64,000 bases of DNA from Bilabrum cf. latius (lineage: Eukaryota; Bigyra: Bicosoecida; Bigyra; Bicosoecida): assembly GCA_965178125.1 (NCBI GenBank), contig OZ237774.1, forward strand, positions 512,229-576,228, read 5' to 3'. Shown here piece by piece: positions 22,429 to 34,200 of the stretch. The notes under the pieces were generated by a model, which did not search any database, was not told the origin of the DNA, and saw nothing but the letters and a program-made list of their open reading frames with translations. The translations under genes were made by a program, and so were the position numbers. Position 1 is the stretch's first letter, and each line of letters opens with the position of its first letter.

Positions 22429-22612
22429 ATGCAGGTTGCCATTTCGGTGGCTCATTTTATTCTCATGCTGCCGCTGTCTAGCGCTGAGGTGCAACGGCTC
22501 TTCTCGGTACTGAAAGCGTGCGGGGACGAAAGAAGCGACTTGTGGATGATAAGGTTAGATGCGATCGAGAGACATCGATCGCAGTGCTCGAAGCAATGCT
22601 GGTAGGTATTGG
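22429..22612 (+). pseudogene. hAT-family transposase C-terminal remnant
   Basis: From ATG 22429 the frame reads HFILMLPLSSAEVQRLFSVLKA, which resembles the hAT C-terminal dimerisation motif (LP.SSA..ER.FS). The continuation expected of the family, GRKKRLVDDKV, is in a different frame from 22518, so the copy is frameshifted and broken. No catalytic core was found upstream. A short match, so the call is tentative. Confidence 0.45.
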
Positions 22613-23137
22613 GGCTTGTGACCAGGAGAGACATCGCAAGCTGCAGCAAATGTTTGCCGCTCGGGTGCGACCCCTGAAATCGCGACAAACCCAGTTTAAA
22701 CATAAATATATTCGGCTTGGGCAAAGTTGACTCTTACCCAGCAAGGGACTTCGGAATTAGGCCACGGAGGGGTGTGATGGATCGGAGTCCACAGAGCTAA
22801 TCTCGGGACTCCAAACACATCGGATCCAGAAAATGGAATTGAATCACACAGAACCGTATTTGTTCATCTACGCGGCCCATGTGCGCCTGCATTCATTCTG
22901 ACGAAAGACAGCTCCCACCCCAACCAGGACAGACACAACGAGGGGGACCCACAGGATCCACGGCCCACTGGCCGACCAAGTCTTTCGACTCACGGGAGCA
23001 GGCCTCCACTTCCCAGTGTCCTGTGGGCCCTTGTCCCATCTGTAGGCATTCATCCATCCGTGCCTCCTCCTTCCTTCCTTCTCAACTGACCCCCGACCCA
23101 TGCAGCAGTCTAACATGCTCACAAACCTTGCCGAGGC
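22613..23137. other. Intergenic, no gene seen
   Basis: About 0.5 kb between the transposase remnant and the end of the SEC61 gene. Frames on both strands are short and match nothing I recognise. The 3' UTR of the SEC61 gene should lie at its right end. Confidence 0.45.
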
Positions 23138-25128
23138 TCAGTTGTCCACGCCCACGGACGCGTCCCCCCCAAAGAGCTGGGACATGAGCTCCTGCATCTC
23201 CTCCCGCTCCCGCTGCAGCTCCTAGGCGTACTCGTCGATGATGGTCACCGCCAGCAGGATGGACGTCCCGCTCCCCCGCGCCCCCATGAAATCGCTCAGC
23301 ACAGACAGGGCCCCAATGGCCATGCCGCCCAGCCGGGCCGCGGTGGGGATGTACCGGTCCAGAACCGACTTCATGCTCTCCACCGCCTTGCCCTTGTTCC
23401 GCTTGATGCCGTCCTCGGTGAGGGCGCGCACGAAGACAACCGGGGGCTCCTGGCTCAGGTGCTGCTCGGCCACCTTCTGCGAGGTGGTCCCCGAGACCAT
23501 GATCCACAGGGAGGCGAAGAGGGCGCAGATGAAGAGCATGTACACGATGTAGAACACGGTGCGGAAGGGGTCCATGACCATCTCCTGCACGTCCCCGGGG
23601 GCCGAGATGTAGTACGACATGCCGCCCGTGGGGCGGGAGCGCCCGGCCTGCCCTCCCTCGTCGGACCAGACGCCGAGCAGGCGCACCAGGGGGTTCTCGG
23701 GCATGCGCCGGAACATGAGCTGGGAGAAGAAGAAGAGGTTGGCCATGAGCGCGCCCTGCAGGATGATGGGCATGTTCGAGGCGTAGAACAGGCGGATGCG
23801 GAGCGGCTCCGGGTGCTCCATCACGCGCGACTGCTGGATGACGTAGCGCGGGACCGATACCCGCCAGCGCTGCAGCCACACCACCAGGAAAAAGATGACG
23901 GCCGTGGCGAAGATTGACGTGAGGTTGGGCAGGAAAGGCCTGAAGAAGGCCATGTAGAGCGCCTCCATCTTGTCGGGGCGGGTCCTGAGCAGGTGCACCA
24001 CGGCGATGAGCGCCCCGTGGATCTGGGTCCCGTTGCCCACGTTGATGGTCTGGGGGGAGAGCAAGTCCCACACGATGTTCTCGCAGGTGGAGGTGGCGAT
24101 GAACAGGTTGATGCCCGACCCGATGCCGTGCCCCTTCTGCAGCATCTCGTCTAGGACGATGACGAGCACGCCGGCGCCGAAGAGCTGCAGCACCACGAGG
24201 GCGGCGTTGAAGCTACCCAGCTCGTCCAGGGTCCCGTACATGCCGGAGAGGACGTAGGCCACTGCCTGCGCGAGGGTCATGATCATGCCTAGCAGCTTCT
24301 GGGCGCTGTTGAAGAGCCGCCTGTCCTGTGCCGTGTCTCCCACGTCGATGAGCTTGACGCCCTTGAGCAGCTGCAGCACCATGCCCGAGGTGATGATCGG
24401 GGAGATGCCCAGCTCCATCAAAGTGTTCCTGCGAGTAGAGCAAATACATGGGGGCGGACGGTTGCGATGAGGGGGAACACATGTGCAGCCGTGGTGGGAG
24501 CAAGCAAAGGTTGGGCGGCGGATCGCGGCCGACCCGGAAGTGGGGCACGAGGCTCGTCCGCGTGGAGCCAATGTAGAGCGGCTTGTCTCACCGATTGGAA
24601 GCAAGCATCATACGGATGTACGCAAGAGGGTCTGCCCCACTCGAGTGCCGGATGCCATAGAGCGGGATGTGGCAGCACACGAGGTAGATGAGCAGGGTGA
24701 CGACCGTCCACTGCACTCGCACCAGCAGCTTGGTGCCCTCCGCGGCCTTGGGAACCTCAGGCACGATGTAGTTGAACTACTTAACGGCATCGATGAGCCG
24801 ATCCTAGCCTGCGACAGAAAGGAGCACGTGCGAGGGGAGAGCAGGTTCATCGGTGCTGTCACGCGCGAGGGTCCACGCACCAAGTACTTCGGCAAATCAC
24901 CCGACAGGCAGTTAATTCACACGGCCGACTCTATCGAAATCGACGGTGTAATACTACAGCGGTGGTATAACGCGTTTCAAGGCCGATGGGGGGTATGCTG
25001 GGCCGAGCCAGCACACGTTGCCGTGTGCAATGCGCCGGGGTCACAAAAACACCAGTACACGCGCATCCTGACAGCAAAGAACGGCTAGAAATGCAACTAT
25101 TAATGTGCTGCTATCAGTACTCACCCAT
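23138..25128 (-). CDS. SEC61A: Protein transport protein SEC61 subunit alpha, 503 aa
   Basis: Three exons: 25128-25125 (only ATGG), 24808-24592 and 24428-23138. The introns are 316 nt (GTGAGT to TCGCAG) and 163 nt (GTGAGA to TCGCAG). The product starts MG, then Gln (TAG 24804), DRLIDAVK, Gln (TAG 24777) and FNYIVPEV. It continues with CCHIPLYGI, ADPLAYIRMMLASNR, TLMELGISPIITSG, VGDTAQDRRLFNSAQK, GHGIGSGINLFIA and GSGTSILLAVTII. These match the conserved spine of SEC61 alpha, the pore-forming ER translocon channel. Without TAG readthrough the protein would stop at IIDEYA; with TAG 23222 as Gln it gains a charged tail ending at TGA 23138-23140. The tail is longer and more acidic than in yeast or animals. 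The four-base first coding exon is unusual but frame and splice signals agree. The gene is divergent from the one at 25424. Confidence 0.93.
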
Positions 25129-25423
25129 GATGAATCCTTAGAAAGCCGCACAGGCTCCTAATCGACAAGTGGCGGATTGGCGGCACCCAGAAATACCGGA
25201 TTCAATTTCTGCACTGTACAAATATTTCAGCACGCGGTGAACCAATGACGGAGCCTCAATTTCCTAGACGTTCGTCTGCCCAATTGTTTGACTGATCGAT
25301 CAACAAGACAAGCAAAGTAATTTCAACACATCTGTTGGCATTGCAGTTTCACACAGTGCACCTGGCACTGATAAGAGTCGACTGTTCAAGAGAAACTAAG
25401 ACCGAAACAGGAAGTACTCGGCC
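25129..25423. promoter_or_regulatory. Divergent promoter region, SEC61 alpha and 25424 gene
   Basis: This 295-bp gap lies between two divergent start codons. It is AT-richer than either gene and must carry both 5' UTRs and promoters; no specific element is identified. Confidence 0.4.
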
Positions 25424-26818
25424 ATGTCGGGAAATGGAAGCAGAAGCGGCGCGTAGCCGATACCCATGAGAGGAAGATAGTCGCAAGATGCTAGCCGATC
25501 GGGCGCTGTCGCGATTCCAGCCCGTGGCAGCCGAGTTCCCGCTGGTGGTGACGACGGTGAATTTGGCGGCCGCCTTGGTCCGAGGGGTCCAGGTGGGGCT
25601 GTGATGTCCCAGTCTTTGCCACCGCGCGCTCCAGTCATTGGGTCACTTCCGCCTCCCGATTTGGGCCACGGCGGTATGCCAGGGTTGTCCCTGCCGGACC
25701 CTTCTCCTGCATCGTCGAGCTTTCTGGTGAGTGCCGCCGCTGCCATTTGAAACTGGCCCATATGCTACCGTTGTCGTCATGCATAACTATTATGTGTATG
25801 GTTGAATTAGATCAGTCGCCCACTGCTGCCGCCGATGCCCCAGAATCGACAGGGTTGCCGTCGCACGGCCGCAGCAGCGATGGCGACGGCTGATCCGATC
25901 CACAGTGCCTATCCCAGCGGATGGGCATTGCTACGCTCCGTGCATTGCCTCGACTTCCACTGCCACGTTTACATCCGAACTCCTCATCCCTGCTCTGTGC
26001 CGCGCCCCTCTCACCCCGCCCCACCGCAGGAGTCGCTCAAGAAGCGCCGCGCCGAGGACCCCATGGTGGGCTCTGCGCCCGTGTTCGGGGGCAGGGCGGG
26101 GGGGCTGCCTTCCGGCTCCGGGTCCCATGGCCCGGGGCCGGTGGGCTCACTTGACGACGGGCCGGGCCTGTCGTCCCGCGTTGTTCCCTCACGAGGATCC
26201 TCCACGGTGCTGGGGCTGCTGCTGTCGCACGGCAGCCAGAGGGCGGGGGCGGCGGCGGACCCGGAGGCGCGAGCCAAGGCGGCGGCAGAGGCGCGAGCGG
26301 CGGTAGCGCGGGAGAAGGAGCTGGAGGCGATCGCGGAAGCCGATGCGGGGGCTCTGATGGCCCCTGTGCGGGGGTCCAGGGGTCCCAGGGGCGCCAGGCG
26401 GTCGATGGAATCGGGGGGCAAGGGCGTGGGTGCAGGCGGAAGTGGCCCCGTGGGCATCGCAGGGAGGAGACCTCTGGCCGTGGGGTCGGGGCCCGTGGTG
26501 GGGGCGGGGCGCATGCAGGTGGGAGGGGCAGGGGCAGGGGCAGGGGCAGGGGCAGGGGCAGGGAGGGCGGCCAGACGGTCCGTGGGGAGCGCGGGTGCAT
26601 CGCCTGGTGGTGCATCCCCCGCGCAGGCTCCCACCGCAGCGACTGCGTCGGCTGCATCGCCGTCCTCGCCAGGTAGCAGAAGCGATGCTGGTGCTGGTGC
26701 TGGTGCTGGTGCTGGTGCTGGTGCTGGTGCTGGCGGGCTCGGGAGTCGCCTGCTTCAGCAAGTCGGCGGCGGAGGCGATGGGGAGGACGATGACGACCTG
26801 CTACCGCCGCCTATGTGA
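25424..26818 (+). CDS. Hypothetical Gly/Ala/Ser-rich protein, 363 aa, two exons
   Basis: Not recognised. Exon 1 is 25424-25726 and exon 2 is 26030-26818, with a 303-nt intron (GTGAGT donor; acceptor preceded by a long C/T tract and CCGCAG). Both junctions are phase 0. TAG codons at 25454 and 25478 are read as Gln; the stop is TGA 26816-26818. Exon 1 is rich in Gly, Pro, Arg and Ser. Exon 2 begins ESLKKRRAEDP, carries an alanine-rich helix (ARAKAAAEARAAVAREKELEAIAEA), then repetitive GAGAGAG runs made by GGGGCA and GGTGCT microsatellites, and ends DDDDLLPPPM. RGSRGPRG-type patches hint at nucleic-acid binding, but this is weak. An antisense frame at 25396-25761 is treated as a shadow. Confidence 0.55.
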
Positions 26819-27067
26819 CGAATGCGCATGGATCGGATCAAGTTGTACTAATCACTATGGGCTTGTTTTCTTGAATGGTGCACAGGCGAGTCGAAATGCA
26901 TTTGTTAGAGAGCTCCAATGCACCTAGAATCATAGCCCGAAGAGGAGAGACATGATGCCCCGAGGACGTATGCTTTTGGAACAGCTCGGGCATAAGCCGG
27001 TCAAGGTGTCGCCCCCTCACATAAGATGCCCGCTCCCGATCCGGGATCTGATCCCATCCGCGTACCA
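26819..27067. other. Convergent intergenic region
   Basis: A 249-bp gap between the stop of the 25424 gene and the stop of RRP36. The motif variant ATGTGACGAATGC overlaps the upstream stop codon at about 26813. Confidence 0.4.
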
Positions 27068-28033
27068 TCAAGTCAGCCGAGCCCGCTTGCCAGGACGCCC
27101 CCCTCCTCCTCCTCCTCCTCCTTCCCCTCCAAACGCCCTCCCCGCCCCATGTCCACCCGCCCCACCAACCCTGCCCCCGCCCCCGTCCCTGTTCCTGCTG
27201 CTGGGCGGCAGCACCGCCGCCCCCTGCCCTCCCAGCCTCTTCTTGTCCTTGCGCGCGACCTTTTCCCTGCGCTTCTTGATCGCACGCCTCACAGCGGCAT
27301 CGCCCGCCCGCTGGCCACCCGCACTCGTCACACCTCCCTTCCCCTGAGTGGCACCCCCGGCCGCCTCCTCCCGCAGCAGCTTGTACCTGGCTGCAGTCTC
27401 CAGCTCCCCCCTCTCCCTCTTGCCCAAATAGGCAGGCGCCCTCCCCTGCTTCACCCGCTCCCGCTGAGCCTCCATCCACTGAGTGGTGACCTCTCGCTTG
27501 GCGTCCTGCAGCCGCTGGGAGGCACGCTGCTGCTTGAGGTCCCTGAGCTCGGCCTGCAGCTGGGCACGCATTCCTGGGCTCTTGGCCTTCTTGATGCGGC
27601 GCTTGGCGGAATCGATGTCCTCCTCCAGCTGACGAACTAGGAACGAATAGTCCTCACGGAAGCGCCCTTGCCTGAGCTCACCCGCAGCCTCGTCGAACCT
27701 CGGGTCCCGCGCTCGCACGCGGCCTCCCTGCGCCGCGGCAGACGCGCGGAAGCCGCCCCACGTCTTGGCGGGCCGACTCTGCGAGCTCACTTCGACGGGG
27801 GCGGATCCGCGCTCTGCGCGCGACTTCTTGGGCAATGACGGCGGTATGTGATCCTCGGAGCCTTCTTCTGTGGATCGAGAGCCGATCGCGTGGGTGAAGC
27901 CGGCTTCCTGGTGCGACTAGGCCTGGGACTGCGCGGCCGCGCTGCTAAAGCTTGAGGACGACGCAGAACTTGACGTGGAAGCCTTCTAGGCCTTGAGAAG
28001 AGCTAGTTTTTCTGCAATTGAAAGATCTTCCAT
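27068..28033 (-). CDS. RRP36: rRNA-processing protein RRP36 homolog, 321 aa
   Basis: One frame from ATG 28033 (MEDLSIAEKLALLKA) to TGA 27068-27070, with TAG at 27986 and 27917. The family core is clear: RDPRFDEAAGEL, then YSFLVRQLEEDI, a basic coiled helix (AKRRIKKAK, LRDLKQQRASQRLQ), RERVKQGRAPAYLGKRE and AIKKRREKVARKDKKRL. RRP36 is a nucleolar component of the small-subunit processome needed for early cleavages of pre-rRNA. A Gly-rich tail of about 50 residues with RNRDGGGG follows the conserved region and is extra. Without TAG readthrough the N-terminal 55 residues would be lost. It is divergent from PARN, with 337 bp between the starts. Confidence 0.88.
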
Positions 28034-28370
28034 TTTTGTGGGGGTATTTCCTGTGAATCGAGGTTGAAATCTGTCTTGTTCGCTCAGGTGCAACTGCAGT
28101 GTGTGATCAGTGCCGACTTTTGGGAACCAAGCTAGCGAGAGCACACATAGTAGTTTCGACAAGCGTCGAAGCAAGCTGTATTCGTTGCGAGTACACGCGC
28201 TTCGCCGCGTGAAAAGCGCCTGGCACCGCTGCACTCACGTTCGGCGGGCTTCGTTTCGTCCACCACCTGCCTGGCTTGCATCGAAGGTACCAAGGTGGCT
28301 ATTCAACCGATTGCCGGGGCCTATCCAGCGGATTCTTAGAGCAACTAAATACAATTCAGAGCCTCGCATC
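28034..28370. promoter_or_regulatory. Divergent promoter region, RRP36 and PARN
   Basis: This 337-bp gap separates two divergent genes. A plus-strand frame upstream of the PARN ATG is open from 28110 and Arg-rich but lacks an ATG, so I treat it as UTR. No individual element is assigned. Confidence 0.4.
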
Positions 28371-31070
28371 ATGATCGGAACGAGGCACAACTTCGAAGAG
28401 GTCGGATCCAGGGCGATCGAGGCCATCCGACAGGCTGATTTTGTCGCCGTGGACGCCGAGATGACCGGTCTGCATGCGAGTGCGGACCTCAAAAACGGGT
28501 TGTCATGCGATACCATCCACTCGCGATACGCCCTGAGCCGGCTGGGCGCATCCGCCAACCTCGCCACGCAGTGGGGCGTGGCACCCTTCCGCTTCGACGA
28601 GGCCGAGGGCCGGTGGGTGGGCGAGGCATACTCGTTCTTCGCCTTCCCCGAGGGAGAGGATAAGTTCTTCCAGTGCAACGCGGGGTCCATGCGGTTTCTC
28701 AGGGAACACAAGTTCGATTTCCAGCGGTGGGTGGACGGCGTCCCCTGGCTCTCCCGCCTGCAAGAAGCGAGGGAGACGAGGCGGGTGCGCGCGGCTGCAG
28801 ATGCGCTGGCCCTGAGGCAGGACGCCCCCGCGGAGATCGGGGATGATCGGGTGCTGGGCGCAGTGCAGGACATCCGGGTGCACCTGGGGCAGTGGCTCGA
28901 GAAGCTGCAATCGGAAGAGGGGGGGGATGGAGGGGGGCAAGGGGATCAGGCGCAAGGGGGGGCAGAGGCGGGGTCTGGTTCCGGCGAGAACGGGGCCGAG
29001 AACGAGAAGCAATCACCTCCCAGGTACCTCGAGGTGTGTGACGAGGGCCAAGGTGGCCAGCCCGCGATTGTGCTTCCTCCGGTGAACGGCTTCACGAGGA
29101 AGTGCTTGCACGACATGGTGCGGAGGGAGCTCCCTGGGTGCGTCTCGGTGAAGCGGGACGAGGACCAGGAGAGCGCGCTGGCCCGGTGGCAGGGGAGGGT
29201 GCGGGTGGTGCTGGCTATTCCCCAGGAGTAGGCCAAGAGCGCGGGGACCGAGGGGTTCTGGGCTGCGGCGGGGGCGGGGCCGTTCGATTGGCAGGCGCTG
29301 CGCAAGTGGAGCGAGTGGCACCGCGAGTTCAAGGGCAGGAAAAAGGCTGCCGAGGAAGAGGCGAAGGCGAAGACCATGGCAGGGGCAGAGGCGGAGGCAT
29401 CGTCTGCACCCCCCGCGGATGCGACTGCCGCTGCTTCCTCCTCATCGTCGACTGCCGCTTCTTCCTCGTCCTCCTCTTCCTCCTCCTCGTCCTCCTCGTC
29501 CTCCTCGCCCCCGGAAGGAGCGGGCGAGGGCCCCTACGGCATGGAGCCCAGGCCCGACGACCCCATCCCGAGGGTCGCGAGGAACCTTCATGAAGCCGAC
29601 GTGCCCCTGCCCCCCCTGCGGGCAGAGACCAAGGATGCCGCGCTCAAGGAGGCCAGGGTGCAGGCGGAGCATCGGCTGGAGGAGGTCAGGAACAAGGCGG
29701 GGCTTAGGCGTGTGTTCGATGCCATCGGGGAGAGGGGGTGTCCCGTGGTGCTGCACAACGGGATGTGCGACCTGTGCTTCGCCTATGACGCGTTCGAGGG
29801 TCCTCTGCCGCTGAGGGCGGGGCAGTTTGCGGAGAGGATCCGGCGGTTGTTCCCCCACGTGTTCGACACCAAGCTGGTCCTGAGGCACTCAGATGAGATC
29901 AAGCCACTGCTGCCCAACACCTGGCTAGGGCCAGCACACGATGCTCTGAAATCGCACTACGATGCCGCGAGAGTGGCGGGGGCGGGGACCGAGGCCGGTG
30001 CAGGGGGGGGTGTGACCCTCCCCGTGGTGCAGCTGGAGGACGGCTTCTCGTTTGGCGGGCCTGGGGCCGGTACAGGGCCTGGGGACGGCAGTGGAAAAAA
30101 AGAAAGCGCTGAGCATGACGCGGGGTATGACGCCTGGATCACGGGTGCGACGTTCGCGCGTGTCCTAGGGCTGCAGGGGGTGGGGGCGGCGGAGCTGAAG
30201 GGGGCGCTGCAAGGCAGTGCAACTGCAGGGGGGACAGGGGCGGCCCGCGCGCGCGGGTTCGTTTCTGATTTCGCGAACCGCGTGTACATGATGCGCATGC
30301 AGCCGGGATCGTGGCGGCTGGACGCGCCCCTGTTTGACCCGGCCAACGACGGGCCTCGCGATGCAGGGGATGCATCGCAGGGTGGTGCTGTGCCGGGCCC
30401 GCCTCTTCTGGGGCCCAAGGCCAGCACGATCTTCGTGTCCCAGTTGAACGACACCATCAAGACCGACACTCTGGTTGCGGCCGTGGCGCGTGCAGCCGGT
30501 CTGGAGGGGCAGGCGCTGTTGAGGGGGAGGGCGGTGACCTGGATCTCGGACGACGGGGCCTTTGTGAACCTTCCCTCGGTGGAAGCCGCCCAAAGGGTGG
30601 TCAAAGTGGCGGCTCAGGAGCGGGCGGCGCGTCCGGAGCTCCTTGCCCCCGCCGCGGAGCAGCCCCCCATCGTGGGGGAGGCGCTGGAGGCGGGGGGGGC
30701 CCGGCCGGGGGACGCGGGCGTGGCCCCTTCGGACCCTTGGTTCCGCCCCGCCGCGCAGTACCGCGGCGCCGGCGAGGACTGCGTGGTTCCGCTGGGGGCC
30801 CTCCGCGTGGAGCCGTATGCGGCATGGGCGAGGCGGCACCTCGGGGAGGACTGCGACTGGGAGTGGAGGGGGTATGACGAGGGGGAGAGGGGGGAGGGGC
30901 AGGTGGGCATGGAGGGGGGCAGTGGCAGTGGCAGTGAAGGGGATGCAGGGGGTGCAGCGCAGGGTGGTGCGGCGGGGGAGGCCGGCAGGAAGCGGGCCGC
31001 TGAGGGGGGCGAGGCTGGCTCGGAAGGGGCCGCGGACGAGTCGCCCTCGGCCAAGAAGGCCAGGCAGTGA
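28371..31070 (+). CDS. PARN: PARN-like poly(A)-specific ribonuclease, 899 aa
   Basis: One frame from ATG 28371 to TGA 31068-31070, with a single TAG at 29229. The DEDD exonuclease residues are present: D28 and E30 in DFVAVDAEMTGL, D467 in VLHNGMCDLCFAY, and H582 with D587 in HDAGYDAWITG. D28 and E30 fall at the same numbers as in human PARN. Other family features are the YSFFAFPEGEDKFFQCNAGSM stretch, VNGFTRKCLH and FANRVYMMRM. PARN is a Mg-dependent 3' exonuclease that trims poly(A) tails and matures small RNAs. Serine and Gly/Ala inserts (a Ser run near residues 355-380, another after the HNGMCDL motif) make it longer than the human enzyme of about 640 residues. The C-terminus is basic (PSAKKARQ) and may be nuclear. 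Confidence 0.88.
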
Positions 31071-31238
31071 TGGACAACACAGGTGATTCCAATTGTGCTC
31101 GTACCTATTACCACGGGCTCTGTGCTAGTTTTGAGGCATTCGTCGCCACTGGCACGTGTTTTGTGGCTGTGACGACGAGCTTGCGGCACAGCCAATACTG
31201 CATCATATTTAGCTCCTACCGGTAGGTTGGGCCCTGTG

Positions 31239-34200
31239 ATGGCTTCACCAAACGGTGTGTGGGGCCACGCATTGACTGTTGCAGTCCGTAATCGTGGGCT
31301 TGAATCGGTAGTAGCTTCTAGGCTCTACCGCAGGGCGCTATCTAGGTGGCTTTCACAGCACCTGCGATTCGCCAGCGGGAGCTCCAAGCCGCCCAGTGAA
31401 ACCACCAACACTGATTATGCATCCTCTGGTAATGCAGCCGCGGCGCGTACCCAAAGGGATGGCACCGAGGTCGTGGTCGCCTGGGGCAACGGGAGCCTTG
31501 GCAACCTGGGCCTCCCCGACTTCCTGTCCGCCACGCGAGCGGTGCCGCTTCCGCGATTGCTAAGCCTGCCAAGTATTCCTCTGCATGAATCTGCTCTATC
31601 TGGCGGGGCGGATGGGCGCGGCAGCAGCACTTTGATGGCTGGCCAGGACCCGATGGGCGAGCTGGACGGCGCGCAGTGGTCCCCGGATGCAATCGCGGAG
31701 GACATGGAGCACCAGGGACATGGTGGCTCTAGTGCGATGCAGCGCCGGCGATTCGTGGCATCCTCCAGCGGCTGGGGCCACTCGGTGGCTCTTGACGAGC
31801 ACGGGGTGCCTTGGGTGGCGGGCCGGCCTCACGATTTCCTAAACACCTTGCGGCACATGCGCACGGCCCGCGGCACGACGCACATCGCGCGCTCCTCGCA
31901 GTGGCTCATGCAGCTGGCCACATCCACAGTGTTCCGCAAGGGCACGGAGCACGTGCCGCTGCTGCCGCTGCCGAGGTCCCTGCGTGGTGTGACGAGCGTC
32001 GGTGAGGGCGAGGTTGGTGTGACGAGCGGATCGGGCGGCGTGCAGAACAGTCCCCGTCGACTGGTGCAGGTCTCTTGTTCCCCGGGTGGCCTGACTCTGT
32101 TCCTTGACTCGGAGGGGGGCGTCTGGAGCGTGGGGTCCAATCTGCACGGCGAGTGCGGGATCGGGCAGCACACGCTCAACGAGTATCGGCTGAGGCGGGT
32201 CAAGGGGGTGGGTCCTCTTCCCTGCGAGAGGGCGGCGAGGGCGCTGGGGAACAGAGCCCCTGGGAGGCTGGTGGCCAGGGCGGAGGAGGCGCGGGCCACT
32301 GCGGCTGCTGTGCGGGGCATGCAGGCGGCGTTCGTGGACGGGGAGGACGAGGATGAGGATGAATAGGGGAGTGAGGATGGGGAGGATGGGGAGGACGAGG
32401 AGGCGGGTCGGCTGGCATCCCGGCTGGGGCTGCAAGGGGGCATGGAGGTGGGCGAGCTCGTCACACCAGCGGACCTGGTGGTGCAGTGGCCCGCGTGGGA
32501 GGGCAAGGACACGGTGCGGGCCATGGGGGAGGGAGGGGCGCTGCAGGAAGGGGGGGGCAGGGGGGCGGTTGCGAGCGCAATCGTGGGGATGTTGGGGGGA
32601 GGGGAGAGTAAAGGTAAAGGGGGCAGGGGCAAGCGCCGGGTGCACGATACTGCACGGGCAGATGAAGAAGAGGGGGAGGAGGAGGAGGCGCCCATCGACA
32701 GGCTGCTGCGTGAGAGGGGCGAGGCCGGTGACGCGGAGGCGGGGCGCGCGGGGAACAAGGAAGATGATGATGATGATGATGAGGAGGAGGAGGGGGTGGA
32801 AGATTTGGCCGGTCTGCGGCTGGGAGGATCCGTGGGTCGGTGTGACGAGGACCTGCTGGTGGAGTACGAGATGGGGGAGGACGGGGTGAGCGGGGCTCAG
32901 CTCCCCGGGCTGCCCACCACTAGTCCCCTAGGGGGGGGTTCGAACGAGGACAAGCCCCTGGAGCTGAGGGGGGACATGGTTGTTCCCCGGGGGTGGGACT
33001 TGACCCCTGCAGTGCAGGTGGCGGCGGGGTATTGCTTCGGGGTATGTCTCACCGCCGGGGGCAGGGTGCTGTCCTGGGGCAAGAACGGGAGGGGAGAGGC
33101 GGGGTGCGGGGACAGGGACCCGAGGGCCTATCCTGTTGCCATCGAGAGGGGGGGCCTCGAGGGGGACGTGGACCTCAGGTCCGTTGAGTTCGTGCAGGTG
33201 GATGCTGGGTTCTAGCACGCTAGTGCCCTTGACAGCGAGGGCCGGGTCTGGACGTGGGGCCGGCTGCAGAGGGCGGAGCTGGGGGAGGACGAGGACGGGA
33301 TCTACGACGACGAAGAGGAGGAGGAATGGGAAGAGGGGGGTGAGGGTGGCGATAGTGAGGATGGGCTGGGTGTGGGTGGGGGTGGTTGGGCCCTGGGCGA
33401 GTCAGCGGGTGCAGGGGGTGTGGAAGTGATCGAAGGCAGCAGGGGGCAGGAACAAGAGGCGGGGGGATAGGCGGTTGACGCTAGGTACAGGGGGGGGCAG
33501 GACTCCAAGTGGGTGGACGACCCGGAATCAAAAGGCCTGCTGGAGTCCGGTGTCGCGGAGGAGGACATGCTGTCCACTCGGCCGTTCAGCGAGGACTCCC
33601 TCTGGCCTAGGATGCTGAGGCTGGGGCCCAGGGAGCGGTTCGGGGTGCCTGCCATCGTGGCGTGCACGCACTCTAGCACGGCGATCCTCATGGTGAAGAA
33701 AGGCCCAGGCAGGGCGGGTCATGATGGACACGACCATGGTCAGGAGCGGGGGCAGGGTCGCGGACAAGGTGTGCACAAGGGGTCCCTGTGGATGTAGGGG
33801 CAGAGGGGGGCGGGCTGGGACTCGGATACTACCCGGCAGCAAACCGGAACAGAGGGGGCACCGCCCTCCACCTTCGAGGACGGGGCCCCACTCGTCACAT
33901 CGGTGGCTCCACACCCGCTGCTTGTGCTCAGCTGGGGCGAGCTGGAGGCCCGGGCACTGGAGGTGGCGTGCCACATGCTGCAGAACCAGCCAGTGGAGGG
34001 AGGGGCCGGGCCCAGCCTGGCGGTGGAGGGCGTCAGGTGGATGCAGGGGGGCTTGCACCACGTTTACCTGGGCGTGCGGGTGCGGGTGCGGGCGGCGGAG
34101 GCCGAGGGAAGCGAGGAGGGCGATAGGCGTGTGACGATTGCGATGCGGGCGGGCTGGCGGGGCGTAGTGGAGGCGGTGGAGCCTCTGTGGGGGCTGGACT

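Noticed and set aside
25396-25761. Minus-strand 121-codon ORF
   Set aside because: It overlaps exon 1 of the plus-strand 25424 gene, which has matching phase-0 splice sites; the antisense frame has no recognisable domain.
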